From: Onchocerca volvulus
Taxonomy: Eukaryota > Nematoda > Chromadorea > Rhabditida > Onchocercidae
Length of the DNA: 64,000 nucleotides
Direction of reading: 5' to 3'
Assembly: GCA_000499405.2 (NCBI GenBank)
Contig: HG738140.1
Location: 5,198,701 to 5,262,700, forward strand
Under the pieces are notes generated by a model. The model saw only the letters and a program-made list of their open reading frames with translations, was not told the origin of the DNA and did not search any database. Shown one piece after another: positions 36,741 through 50,205 of the stretch; positions within the stretch are counted from its first letter, which is position 1; each line of letters starts with the position of its first letter. Both the position numbers and the translations under genes were made by a program.

Positions 36741-37015
36741 TTTCTTTCCTCGTCCTTCCTTCCTTTCTTTCTTCCTTCCTTTCTTTCCTTTTACAACTTT
36801 GAACACAACCAACCCGATCGACCTAACCACAACCAAAACTTCCTTACTCTCCTCTCATCTCTTCAAATCTTCAAACCGTGCTACCATCTTCTCACCTTTA
36901 CTACCACCACTACTACTACTACTACTACTTCCAGAAATCATACAGACACATGCATACAACATGCATAAACATGCATACACATACATACATACATGTACAA
37001 AATAACATACATATG
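36741..37015 (+). repeat. Pyrimidine-rich, G-poor tract plus CTA and CATA repeats
   Basis: 36741-36791 is (CTTC/CTTT)n. Then comes C/A/T sequence nearly free of G to 36900, then (CTA)n at 36901-36929, then CATG/CATA runs. The strand asymmetry is sharp and does not match any coding frame. Confidence 0.8.
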
Positions 37016-40000
37016 CACATATAATTAAAATACGTCACTTCGTGTCCATCGGAAAGGGCGGGGTTTTATCATATGATCATTGATAATAGAATATTAAAGG
37101 AATTTCAACGACGATTGCCATTCTCCCTCTTTCTTTCTATCTCTTTCTATTCCCGCCTTCTATTTGATGAAATTTTTAATTTTTATTCCAACCACATAAC
37201 TATTCTTGGCAGTGATAATGGCTTCTTTTCTCTTAATAATTATCATTCTTTTATCTGAACTTGATAAAATAATCAAAGAGTACGATGTTGCATTTAGCAC
37301 TTTTCTTTTTGTTACAATAACGTGAGATTATCTAGATCTCTAAAGTGACACAAGTCAGATGTTATCGGTTTGCCACGTTGATGAAATACATTTGCCGCCT
37401 TTTAATTTCGTATTATCTTAAATCTGCCAACGCATCAAACAGAATTGCTTGTTGCTTTATTTTTATTTTTTGTTTTTTCTTGTTTTTTTGTTTGTTTGTT
37501 TTACAATAATTGTTGAGGGAAAAAAAATTACCGAAAAATAAGTGATGACTTATTTTCTGAATTATAATTTCGCATGTTTTAAACTTTAGCATAATTTAAA
37601 AAAAAAAAAAACAATGGAATTGATTTTTATTGTTTTTTTTCCTGAAATTCATAAGTTTTGAATTAGAATAAAGTATTACATCATAAAAATGAGGTGAATT
37701 TTGTTAGTCTTATAAGATCAAATTATTAAACAATTTATCTCGTTATCAAATTTCTTCCCTTGATCTTATTCGTTCGAGAAATAAATTATTATTTGCTCAG
37801 CAGAGCAGTTTTGTTTGACATTTAACCGATAACTATAATTGCTGAGAAATTTTTTATCTGTTGTGCAAATACTTAGTTTGTTATTTATTTATTTATTTAT
37901 TTTTTTTGATTTGTCATTTTTTTTTCAATAAATTTTTCAGTTTTTTTTAACTAATATGCATTTTAATTATGAATATTCATCAAACTAGGAAGTAATTTGA
38001 TCTAAAATTAGTTTTAGATGACTTTTATTAATTAATTTTAGATTTATACTAATTTTTTGTTGGGTCGAATGTATTTTTTTTTTTTTTTTGCAAATTTCTC
38101 TAAAAATAATAGTTTCAGAGTAATTAAAAAATTACCTCATTTTTATTTAAGTTAAACAAATAAACAATAAAAAATATGTGTGCTATTCAATCTAATCTTC
38201 TTAACTATTTTGCTTTCGATAAAAATATTGGGAGAATTATTGGTATTAAGAAAAAAAAAAGCAAAATCAAAAAAAATAATCAATTTTTCAAATTTTTAAA
38301 AATTTAGTTGAATGAATAACTAAAAGAAGATCGATCACAGATGCAATCATGATTAAATTCTATATTTTCCATCAACCAGTATCTACTGGAGTTTGATCGT
38401 CAACAACATTATTTCTTCGATTAGTTAAAAAAATTCTTTTTTCATTTCAATCATTTTAATCATATAATTTATTGAAACTATATTATGTTTTTTTTTTTTT
38501 CAGAAATAATAAATAATCGTAATAAATTAGTAAATATGCTATCTATAGAAGAAATACTAAGAAATCGAAGAAATATAGAAGTGAAATAAAATAAAAAAAT
38601 GTTTAGTTCATCTGATTATTTATAAATGGTTTTATCCAAAACAAGATCAGAAATACGATTAACATGATTTCGATTTACGATATCTAAGCTATTTTATTCA
38701 GTTGGGGAGAATGCAAATCTGTATTTCCAACATATCCTGAAGCGAATAAATAGAAATTAAAACTAAAAAATTTCTGTAATTTGACCTCATTTAAAAAGTC
38801 CATCCATACACAATTCATTCATATCATTCCATTTGTTGTTTTATTCAATAGTATTTTTTCATTAATAATTGTTGCTCTTATAACAGTAGAATTTATCATC
38901 TGTCATGTTTTTAATAAATTCTTACAAAATTCTATTAAATTATTTCATTCATACAAATCCTTTTCTTCAATTTTAAATATAAACATATTATAATCTTTTT
39001 TTATTGCTATACAAATAATATTTCTCAATTTCTTCATGGATATTTATAAATAATATTTTTATAAATGATGCTTTAATTTTAATTCATTTTAACAAATAAG
39101 CGCGATCATTTCATTAAAACAAATATTAATCCAGTTTTCATTAGTTTTAATTAATGCTCGATTAAAAAATTTGTAAAGAAAAAATTTATGAAAAAGAAAA
39201 ACAAAGTCCTTTATTTGTTATTTGAAAATAGTCAATATAAATTTAAAATTTTTTGAATTTCAGCAAGAAAAAAACAATTGTAAACGAGCAAAAACAATAA
39301 CTATAATTAGTTTGTCAATGATAATCGATCAAATCCGTAAATTTAGCAACATGAAAAATTCGAAATTACGTTCAAATATGGTATCCAAAAATTATTGATA
39401 CAGTTTTTAGGAAAAAATAAAAAGAGGAATTAAAAGATTTTGTTGGAGGGAATGAAAAATTTTGAAAAATAATTATCCATGAAAAATGGAGCATCAATTC
39501 TAGTTCATCTTATCTTTTTTTTTTTTTTGTTTCAAAATTCTTATATCTCGTTTTTTTCTTAATTTATGGTCCATTCTCTTCTTTGTTTCCCATTATTTCT
39601 ACTTTTTTATTTGAAAAAAAAATTGTAAATATTGCTCATACATAGATTTGAATTGAAAAAAAAAATTAAAATTTTTAGTCGGAAATGCGAAATTTTTAAG
39701 CAAAAATGAAAACTATACAGGAATTAAGAATTTATGAAACTGATAGACTGTAGTCATCTGAAGGTCATCGGCGTCCATTCAATTCCATCCGTTCATTTCT
39801 CCTTTCTTTTAAGTAATTTTGGTTGATGTTTGGAAATGATCAGATAAAGTATACGAATAGAAAAAAAAAAAAAACAAGAAATAAATCTTTCCAGCTATTT
39901 ATCAATACATATATGTATATTTTTTTTGGATTAAATGTTAAACAAATTTATCCCTAATATTTCTCTCTTAAAAAGAAAACAAAAAGTTCAATTAGATTCT

Positions 40001-40444
40001 GTCAAATATCTTTTTTGATTAGGTATTAAAAACAGATTTATCTATTTCATGTTTTCTTTTGTCAACATTTTTTTTTTTTTTTTTAGTTAGATAATAGATA
40101 TATTCATTATTTGATTAAATTTACATTGAATTTTGCTAAACGAATTATTTCGCTTTTTTTTTTCTTGTGAATTTAAGCCGAAAAAGTTTAATTAAATTTT
40201 AATCAAACATCTTTTTTGATTAGATGTTAAACAGATTTATCTCGATTTATCTACTCCTATCAGTGATCATATCAATCCATTTCAACCTATCAGTCTAATT
40301 TATTTTTCTCATCGAATGAATATATTTTCATCACGTAAAAAACTTGAAACCTAATCTTATTTTTCATCCATGATTTGCTCGTATAAATGCGCTGCGTTTA
40401 CTTTTTCATGTAAATTGTGACATTTTCAATATATTTTTAGTCTA

Positions 40445-40456
40445 ATGGTTAAGTAA
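40445..40456 (+). promoter_or_regulatory. Three-codon uORF overlapping the PTR start codon
   Basis: A TTTTTAG acceptor ends at 40440. The first ATG (40445) reads M-V-K-stop, and its TAA shares a base with the next ATG (TAATG, 40454-40458), which opens the PTR protein. If the message begins at the acceptor, ribosomes meet this mini-frame first. Confidence 0.5.
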
Positions 40457-43400
40457 TGGAAAGATTTCGGATTTTCGTCGAAGCTAAAGCGCAACAGATC
40501 TTTTACATAATAGGTTTATACATCGCACGAAGACCGAAAGTTTTCTTATTTTCAACGTAAGTTTTATTTACAAATTAATTTTGCCACAATTTTTTGCAAA
40601 TTGCAAAAATTTTTTATGCAAATTAAAAAAAATCGATCAATCCTTTGTTGCATTTTAATGCATTACAAATTTTATAGTAATCATTGCTGCTGTACTTTTT
40701 TATGGAATGATTTATTTGATCAGATATATATGGATAAGTTTAAATTTATAAATTGGAAATAATATTACAATTTGGTGTTATCTTCAAATTTCTCTAATGC
40801 AATTCAAATATAAAATTTGGAGAAAATCATTGTATTATTATTTTTTTTTTTGTTTGTTTATTGAAATTCAAAAAAAAAAAAAAATGTGAAAAAAAGAAAG
40901 AAAATGATGATAATATATTTCTGATTTTAACAAATCCAATTAATAATTAAATTGTTTTGCATGCCTGGGAGGAAAACAAGAAAAATAAAAAAAAAAAAAC
41001 TAGTATTTTGAAAAAGAATTTTCATTAAGTGCTCCAAAATTGCAGCAAATGTTTTTGGCTTTCATTAAATATTGTTATATGTCAATAAAACTAGTTTTGA
41101 CTTTTTTCTTTGAAGCCTATGCGAATTATTTTGTAAAATTCTTATGTTCGATAAAGTAGCTTAAAATCCGACTATGATCAATAATTAAAGAAAGCTTGAA
41201 TAGGGATTATTATTGCTTAAATAACTAAAATTCATCCATAATGTTTGAAAGTTGCATGAAATCGGAATCGATTAAAGAAAATATTTTTCTTTTTTTAAAA
41301 ATTTAGTAAATCTGCAAACTGATATTTGAACTATTAAGAAAATATGCATAAAAAGTAAAAAGAAAGAGAAAAGATTTAATTTTCTAGACACTGATTTAAA
41401 TCTTCGACAAAATCCATTCCATTCATTGATTCACTGATCAGTTTATAAATAAATAGGAAAATACAATTAAATAAAGCGAAAATGTAAACTAAATATGAAT
41501 CATTATATCATTTTAGTTATCCTTATAACTTTTAACTTTAACTGGTTTAAAGTTACAGAAATAAATACCGTATAATTTATATTTGGTTGCAAATTGCAGA
41601 AACAGGTACTGTATCGTTTGTACAGGGAAGATTAAATGAATAATTTAATAATAAATAAATGAATGCATAGAATTATAAGGGATTTTACGACATGAAAATA
41701 AATCAACAGCAAATAACAAAATCTCTCGGGGAGTTTGATTCTTTAATTGCGAAATGCGACCGCAAATTACAGTATCCCTTGGTGATTTTCTTTTTTAACA
41801 ACAAGAATGAGACTATAAATTACAATATCCCGTGAGAGATTTCTTGGTGCAAGTAATGAGAATTTCGAAAAATTTTATAATTATAAGAATTCAAATTCAA
41901 AATAAATGATGATTTGAATTGTATTATACCTTCCTCTATTGCAATGGAATTTGTTTTTTCCTCATTATCTTGAGATTTTAATGATATGTTATCCGTGATA
42001 AAATCCAATATTTATGAATAAATTAACCATTTTTCTAAAATTTCCATTTATTTCCCATTAATATCAAGTGTTCTGTTTAAAATATAAAAATTAGACAAAA
42101 AGAAAATCAGATTATTAGGTCAAGTAGATCATCAGATCAGATCAGTCAAATCATTATTTCATTCAATAAATTTATAGTACTTTTTACAGTAGCTTTTTTG
42201 CATTAAAATATTGCTGAAATTGAAAAATAATTCTCAAAATATAATCTTTGTTACTTTTTACCCAACGACTGATTTCTCAATCGTTATGATTTATTTAATG
42301 AAATTTACCGCATAAAAATATTTACCAAATTATTATTGATGAAATATAATGTATAAATCGTATTTTATTGAGTTATTTTGATGTAGTTTAACATATAAAA
42401 GTATTTTGCTGAATATTTCTAATGGAACTTAACTAATAAATTATATTTTACATGACAAATTATATTTTATAGAGGATAAAAGTATTTTTTTGATATAATG
42501 TAACCTGATAAATTATATTTTATTGAAGTTATTTTGATGAAACATAATTTATTAAAAGATTTTTATCATTTTGTTGAAATATAATTCATAATGCGCATTT
42601 TTACTAAATTATATCTTACCGAATGTTTTATTTCAGATTACTGATAACAGGTTTGTTGTCAATAGGTGCGATAAATTTTCACGAACATAATAATGTTCGC
42701 GAAGATTTCAGTGCCGATGATTCACCATCACGTTATGAATATGCGGTTACGGAAGATTTCTTCCGGAATTTCGGATCACCCTTTCATGTAGTGGTAGCTA
42801 TGAAAGCTGTTGATGACGGATCATTGTTACGAGCTAAGTAAGTTTTGCGTTTTTTTTAAGGTAAAATTTATTTTAATGAACAAATAATCTCCGATACCGT
42901 ATGCCATTAATGTGGGAAATATGAAATATTTAATTTCGATCATTTCCAAATACATGTATTATTGTTTGGACGATCATTAAACATTTCGAATCGTAGGTAG
43001 TGAGGTAATTCATCTCTTCTATACACTCTTTTATTATTATAATTGTCATAAAGTCTTTCAAGGATATAATTTCGAATTTTCATTGTTCGAATGGAAACTT
43101 GAAATTGAAGTTTAGATAAGAGTAAATAAGTTAATTTGTTTTCTTAATTTTCCCTAAATTTAGTATTGTTGTTGTTATTGTAACAATTATTTCTAAATTT
43201 AAAAGTAAACATTTGAAGATATTTGGACAAATTGATTGAAATCGAAGATTATTTGCAATCTAAACTTAGTGTTCCATTCGAAGGTCGACAAATTACTTAT
43301 TCGGATTTTTGCGAAAATAATTGTGAAACAAGTGATGTTGTGAGCATTTTTCTGAACATGTATCGAGAAGTTCATATCAGGCGTGTAATTCAATTCTTCA

Positions 43401-46400
43401 ATCATTTAACTTATTTGATAATTTGATTTAAATTTCATGTTGAATCCCATTCTCTTTTATTCAATGTAACAAGTGAATTTTTATTTTGATAGCATCAAGA
43501 ATAATTTTAACAAAAGTTTTAAATTTCTTTTTTGCTTTAGGAAAAAGGGAAATGTCAAATTAACTTATCCATCGATGGATGTATTCGGTAATCGAATATA
43601 TCTAGCAAATAATATTTTTCAAGTAGAGCTTAATAACCGGTTAGTTTATAATTTGAAACGATCAATATGATCAAAATAATTTGAAACAGTGGTGATAATC
43701 TTAATAATGATAATAATTGAGAAAGGCAGGTATTGTGTCATTGTCAATGACTTCTACTTCTTTGTTTAGAATCGTTAGTATTTGGAAGTTCCGAAATATC
43801 TCACATTGGAATATATATGGCGATTGAGCAGTAATTCTCGATTAAGAATGACAATAAATTTGCAGAGTTCTTAATGAGACATATCTTGAATCAAAAACTT
43901 TTTAATTTGAAAAGATGTATTAAGAAAAATCTTTTTCTATTTATTTTGCAGACAAAAAGAAAAATTTTCTCAAGAATAAATTATCCTGAAAAAATTAGTT
44001 GATAAACTTTTGCAATTAGCATGTTTTCTAAGCTATAAGTATAGTAATACGAGATTTTTATTCAAGGGGGTATTGAATTTAAAATGACATTTGTAGTGAA
44101 AAAGCATGTTAATTTACAATATTTATAATTTACAATCATTAGCAAAAATTTGATTAATTTGAAACTATCATTAGAAAATTCAATATTAATTCTTAATAAA
44201 TTGTTTTTCACATTATATTAGCTAATCAACATTTACTGTATCAGTTCTTCTATAATCAATTAATTAATTACTTAAAATTTGAAGATCTCATATAATCGAA
44301 AGTTGTCGTATGATCGCAATTAACTTTCAAGCGATTCAAAAGAATGCCTCAAGCGTAGAAATGATGAATCGCTGGGAGCATGAAGTGTTCATGTTTTCCG
44401 AAAGTACTAAAAATAATTCATTAATTCGAGTCTATGCTACATCTGAAGGCTTAGTGAGCAATGAAGTTCGTCGGACAGGTTTGCATATCAGAATTTTTTC
44501 CAACCTTTTTCTTTTTGAGGAAGGAATTGCTTCAAAAGTTGGTTTCTACTGAGTAACATTTGAATGTGTCTTAAAAAAAAAATTTTAATGCCAAGAAAGC
44601 TTTAAAATCTTTGAAAATGAGTTGAACAATTAAAAAAAAGTTTTATTTCAACAAATTAACCTGTTATTTCCATGCCTCGACTTAGAAGCAAATAAATCGA
44701 CATAATTTCTTAGAAATTATAAATGAAAAGGTTAATTCTATGTTTCAATTTTACAATTTCATATTTAGCGTCTTTTATTAAAGCCATATTTATTAAAATT
44801 TAACCATTTCAGGTTTACAAGCATTACCTTTTATTACTGTATCCTTTATTGCGGTATTATTATTTACGGTACTAACATCATTGAAACGTGATCCAGTAAC
44901 TAGTAAACCATGGGAAGCAGCATTTGGCGCTTTCTGTCCCTTACTTTCACTTGTTGCATCCTTCGGATTACTTTTTTGGGTATGTTAATTTTATTTTTGA
45001 ATTAAAGATTTTAAAAAGTAAAAGAAAATAGAAATTAAATTTAAGAAAAAACTGTGTCTTTTCGATAAACCAACCACAACTTCCTTAAATGAATTCTTAT
45101 TTAATAAAAGTATTTTCCTATAAACTAATTTGGCGAAAAAATTTCAAAAAAATTTAAGACAAATCAAATCACACGCTAATTGTCATCATCGTCATTATTT
45201 AAAATTAAATTTTATAAAAAATTAGATTCTACTACAAATGTCATCGTTATATTCAAAATTTAGCCAAATGCATGACTATGATCCAAAAGATTAGAAAAAA
45301 TCATAAACTTGTTATCTATAATATTATTTATCAATTATATCAGAATAAAACTTGTTAATTTTAACTATGACATTATTTACTAAATTATAGTACTATAAAA
45401 AAAACTTTTTAATTCTTAACGAACTAAATCAAATGAGAAAATCTGATCACAATTTTTTATGTGAAATTTACCACCAAACCTCAACTACATTACTGCGCTG
45501 TGGGGTGAACTAAACGTTGAGTTAAGCATGTGCGCTGTGGGGTGAACTAAACGTTGAGTTAAGCATGTGAGAGAATTTAATAATGATTCAAATTTTCAGT
45601 GTAACTTTCCATTCCTACCGATTGTTTGTGTTGTACCATTTTTGGTGCTAGCAATTGGTGTTGATGATGTATTCATCTTTATTCATTGTTATCATCGAAC
45701 TGATCCGAGACTTCCTGTTGAAGAACGGATTGCTAAAATGCTCGCTGAAGCTGGACCATCGATAACGATCACTTCGTTAACCAATTTTCTATCATTCACG
45801 ATTAGTGCTTTTACACCAACTCCAGCTATACAGGTAATTTTCCATATAAATAATTTTCTCGATATATTGAAATTGAATCAGATGAAATGAATAGATAATG
45901 AATAAATTGCATTTTATGATTATTTCTCGAAGAAAATTTATATAAATAAAAATGTAAATGCTCGTTGTGGCTTTTGACAACTTTTCAAATTCTTCATCGA
46001 TTGATTTCAAATTTTGGTGCAACGTTGCATTGGAATAGGCGCATGTTTTTATATAGATATACCTACTTTTTTTTTTTTTTTTACATTTCACAGGTGGGAT
46101 AGGTAAAAGCAAATACGTTATGATTCAAAAGATTTTAGCAAACACACTAAAATTTAAATAATCATTAAGTTAGCATATCATGAGCATGCATTGACGTAAG
46201 TTTAATTTGAATTATTTTTCTTTCATTAATTTCAACGAGCAAGTATCGCACTTAACACTAAAAATCAACTGATGAACTAATTAATTTAGCTCTAATTAAC
46301 GTATTTAGCAATTAATTAAATTGACTTTCTTTTTCTTCCGCAACTTTTCCCTATAAAAAATAAAACTTTTGAAATGAATTTCATTTTTTGCAGATATTCA

Positions 46401-49400
46401 GTATATACATTAGTATTGCGGTAATATTCGATTACGCCTATCAAATTTTCTTGTATTCGGCAATTTTGACATTCGGCGCTCAACGTGAGAAAAAACGTTT
46501 ACATGCATTCATTCCATGTATATCAATTTCTGAAACTGAAAAGGTTTTCAAAAAGATTTTTAATTTTCTTCGACTTGTATTCTTCTAAATATTTATTGGT
46601 TTTTTGAAGTAGCAGAAAAAAAGACTTGACAAAATATTTCAGCTTTAGTTTCCTACTATAATTCAAACTTAAATTTTTAAGTTTATTTGTATATCGATCT
46701 AAAATCCGATAATTATTGATCTTTTGACCAAAAGTTTTGTTAAGGAGAACAACGGGAGTCAACATCCATATTTTTCCTTTCTAAAATTTTAATATTAATT
46801 AATTTCTAGTCATAATAGTAATTGTGAGTAAATTATTTCCTGGTAATGATAATCAATTAAATTGTACAATTAATTAAGATTATCAAAAATGTATAGTTTT
46901 TGACATTAAAGTTTAAAATAATTATTTATGTTGTAAATATTAATGAATAGCAAGAATAATTATTTTTCATAAAAAATGTGATATAATTAATAGCAATAAT
47001 TATAAAAATATTCGTCAGAGATCGATTAAAAATCAACCAGATACTTTGGAAGAATTCATGAATGATTTTGTGGATTTATGGGTGGATATAGCTATGCATA
47101 ATATCACTCGGATAGTTGTTGTTTGCTTTATGATTATTTATTGCTTTGTTGCTACACGTGGAGTTATGCAAATTAAAGTATAATTTTACCTAAAATTTAC
47201 AAATCATATTTTCTATTCTCCTTGTAATATTCTTTCAGAGAAAGCGTAAATATATCATTTACGATTTTCAGAAAATCCCCTTGATAATTTTTCCTTTTGC
47301 ATGATAGAGAATTAAAGTAAAAGTTTTCGCCAAATAATAAATAATTTTATTTTAGGGCTTTAAGCTAATTCATTCCGTACTTATTGCTGAACTTAGCCAA
47401 ATGGCCAATTTGACCAAATTCTTGCCAAAATTTCCTCTTCTTTCCTTTCAAATTCCATTATCTTTAAAACACTTCAGCAAATTCATCTTAATTTGGCTAA
47501 TTTTTTCATGCTTTTAAATTTATATTTAAATTGATTGTTTTCAACAAATACTTTTTATTTTAAATTTTAAGATAAATTTTTTCAAAAAATTCAGGATAAT
47601 TCTTCTGTCCAATATATATTGAAGTTTCAAATTTATAGGTTGGATTGACATCGGAGAAATTATTTCCGTATGATTCACCATTGTTACCATTCGTAAAAAT
47701 ACAAACTGATATTATTTTCAAAGAAGGTGGTCAGGTAAGTTGGGATCATTTATTTATTTTTACTCATAATTATGGAGTTTAAACTAGCACACCAACTTCT
47801 GCAGATAACTTTATCCTTTTTAAATGAATTTAATTTTTCTCTTAATTTTCTTGTAATTTTTGCTACGAGTATGAAGCTCATTGAAATTCATTATCCGTTT
47901 TCAAATTTTCAACCTTATAGCCATCCTAATTGTTTTTAATACTTTAACTACAATTTTTAAAATATGGATTCAAATTTTGAAGTTCCAACTTAATGATTAG
48001 CATTATTTTTTGTCCTTTTAATTCTACGTTTCTCTTAAGAAAGTTATAAGTTTGTTTCAAGTTTAATTAAGATTTCAGCTTACATATGTCAATGTCTTTT
48101 AAGATCATAGCAACCTTTTTAAAATCATTTTATTATTTTAACAATATTGTTGTTAGCAATATTAGAAAAATTTAAAAACCGCAAAGTATTTCAAATCCAA
48201 AATCTATTACAGGTTGCCGTATTTATAAACAATCCAGGTGATATGCGAAAACCAGAAATGATTCCGGAAATAATGCGACTTGTTGGTGATTTCGAACATG
48301 CGACAGGAAGTATGGGCTCTGCCAGTACTCATTTATGGTTTATTCCGTATTTGTCATATATAGGAATACAGGTTAGTCGAAAATGCGCAAACATTCTTTG
48401 TATTTTACGTATATTATGCATTTTCACATTTTCACGCTGCTTATTTGGATTTTTAGCATTATTGTTATCTTATCAAATCATGGTCCAGCTCTTAATTATA
48501 ATCCATTTTTTTATTTTTTTTTCCAAAACCTAGAATTAATTTTCTTTTTTCCGGAATCCGAATTTTTTTTTTTTTGAAATTTTCTCAAGAATCCATTATT
48601 GTGGCACTTCTTACTAAAGAATATCTTTTTTTTTTTTTTTTACAGGAACATGGTGAAATTGGTTTCAAATATAAATATTTGCCGGAATTTTTGAAATTGC
48701 GTGAATATCATAGTTGGAATTCATTTGTCAATCTAGGATCAGCTGAGTAAATTCTTATGATAATTGTTGATAAATCAGAAAGCTATCTAATTATGGAAAT
48801 GAAAATCGAATTATTTTTATCTTTACCTTCTACAACCGGAAATCTACCTATTTTTCTATATCTTCTAAAAATTAACCTATATTTATTGTCTGTCAACATT
48901 TTTCTTTTAACTTCACATTTTAGGTAATTTTTCTTTGCTTTGCAGAGACTGTATGAATGATAAACCAGCCTGTTTGCAAAAGTTTTTCTTCTCGACGGGT
49001 TTTCGAAATGCTGTACAATGGTCAGAACGTTTAGAATTGCTTCAGGAATGGCGTAATATTGCGGCTCGATATTCGAAATTTAATGTCACAGTTTATGAAC
49101 CTTTTAGTATGTATGCAGATCAGGTAATTAATCCTGTTTGAAATTAAATTTCAAATTTTTATAAATAAGAAAAAGAATGAAAGCATCTTAAAAAAATGAG
49201 GGGCTTAGAATTTATGATTTGTTAAATTGATAAGACATACTTACAATTTATGATTTGTCAAGATGACAAGACTAAGACAGAGTTAGAGTTTATTTTCAGT
49301 CAAGATGACAAGACATACTTAGAATTTATGAGTTGTCAAAATGACACAACAAGCTTAAAACTTTATGATTTGTCAACATCACAAGATAAATTTAAAGTTT

Positions 49401-50149
49401 TATGATTTGTCAAAAATGACAAGAAATAATTTTGAAATTCATGATTTACGATAATATAAGTTTACAGGAGTTATAATATCATCTTAAATAAGATCGGAAT
49501 TGATCTGTAAATTGATTTTGATCTTAGTTTAATTTCAAAAAATAAATATGAAGAATTGATTGTATTCTATTTAAAGTTCTTTTTTCTTTTTTTTTGTTTT
49601 GATGCAATTGATGAATTCCTCAACAGCAAATAAACAGAAAATTTCCTAAATTATCTAAATATTATTAATTGATCAATTGTAAATTAAGCAAATATTTCAG
49701 CTGCTTACAATAGTTCCGGTAACAAAATCTACCGTAATATTTGCATTTGTTGTTATGGCAATTGTTTTGACCACTTTTACACCATCAATAACGACAATTG
49801 TTTCATCAACACTTTCCATCTTATCAATCAATTTGGGAGTGCTTGGATCATTGTCATATTGGAACATTGATCTTGATCCGATTTCAATGGCTACGATATT
49901 GATGGCCATTGGATTCTCGGTGGATTTCATCGCCCATATCACATTTCATTATTATAAAGGCCAAACAGGGGTAATTTTATTACTTTTTCAAATTTTTAGA
50001 TGAAATTTTTTTCTACGAAAATTTTTTAAGTCTTATTATTTAATACAATTTAGGGGAATAACTAAAATGGAGTTAATTAATAGACTTGAAAAATTCAAAT
50101 ATTAATAAATTTCTATTTTTTGAAGTTTTTTTAATTATTTAATTCGTTT

Positions 50150-50205
<56 letters not shown>

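Larger units (their letters stand above)
33929..40443. other. Long intergenic region
   Basis: Between divergent PPIH (-) and the PTR gene (+). No exon recognised. 33950-34350 is slightly less AT-rich and would hold the PPIH promoter. It contains trinucleotide clusters (ATC/GAT) at 34.98-35.75 kb, a pyrimidine-rich tract at 36741-36935, CATA repeats at 36950-37015, and an isolated GC-rich motif GGAAAGGGCGGGGTTTTATC at 37051-37070. Confidence 0.5.

Noticed and set aside
36486..37005. Overlapping open frames on both strands (Ser/Phe/Leu-rich and Lys/Arg-rich)
   Set aside because: Produced by the CTTC/CTTT and CTA repeats; composition alone explains them.
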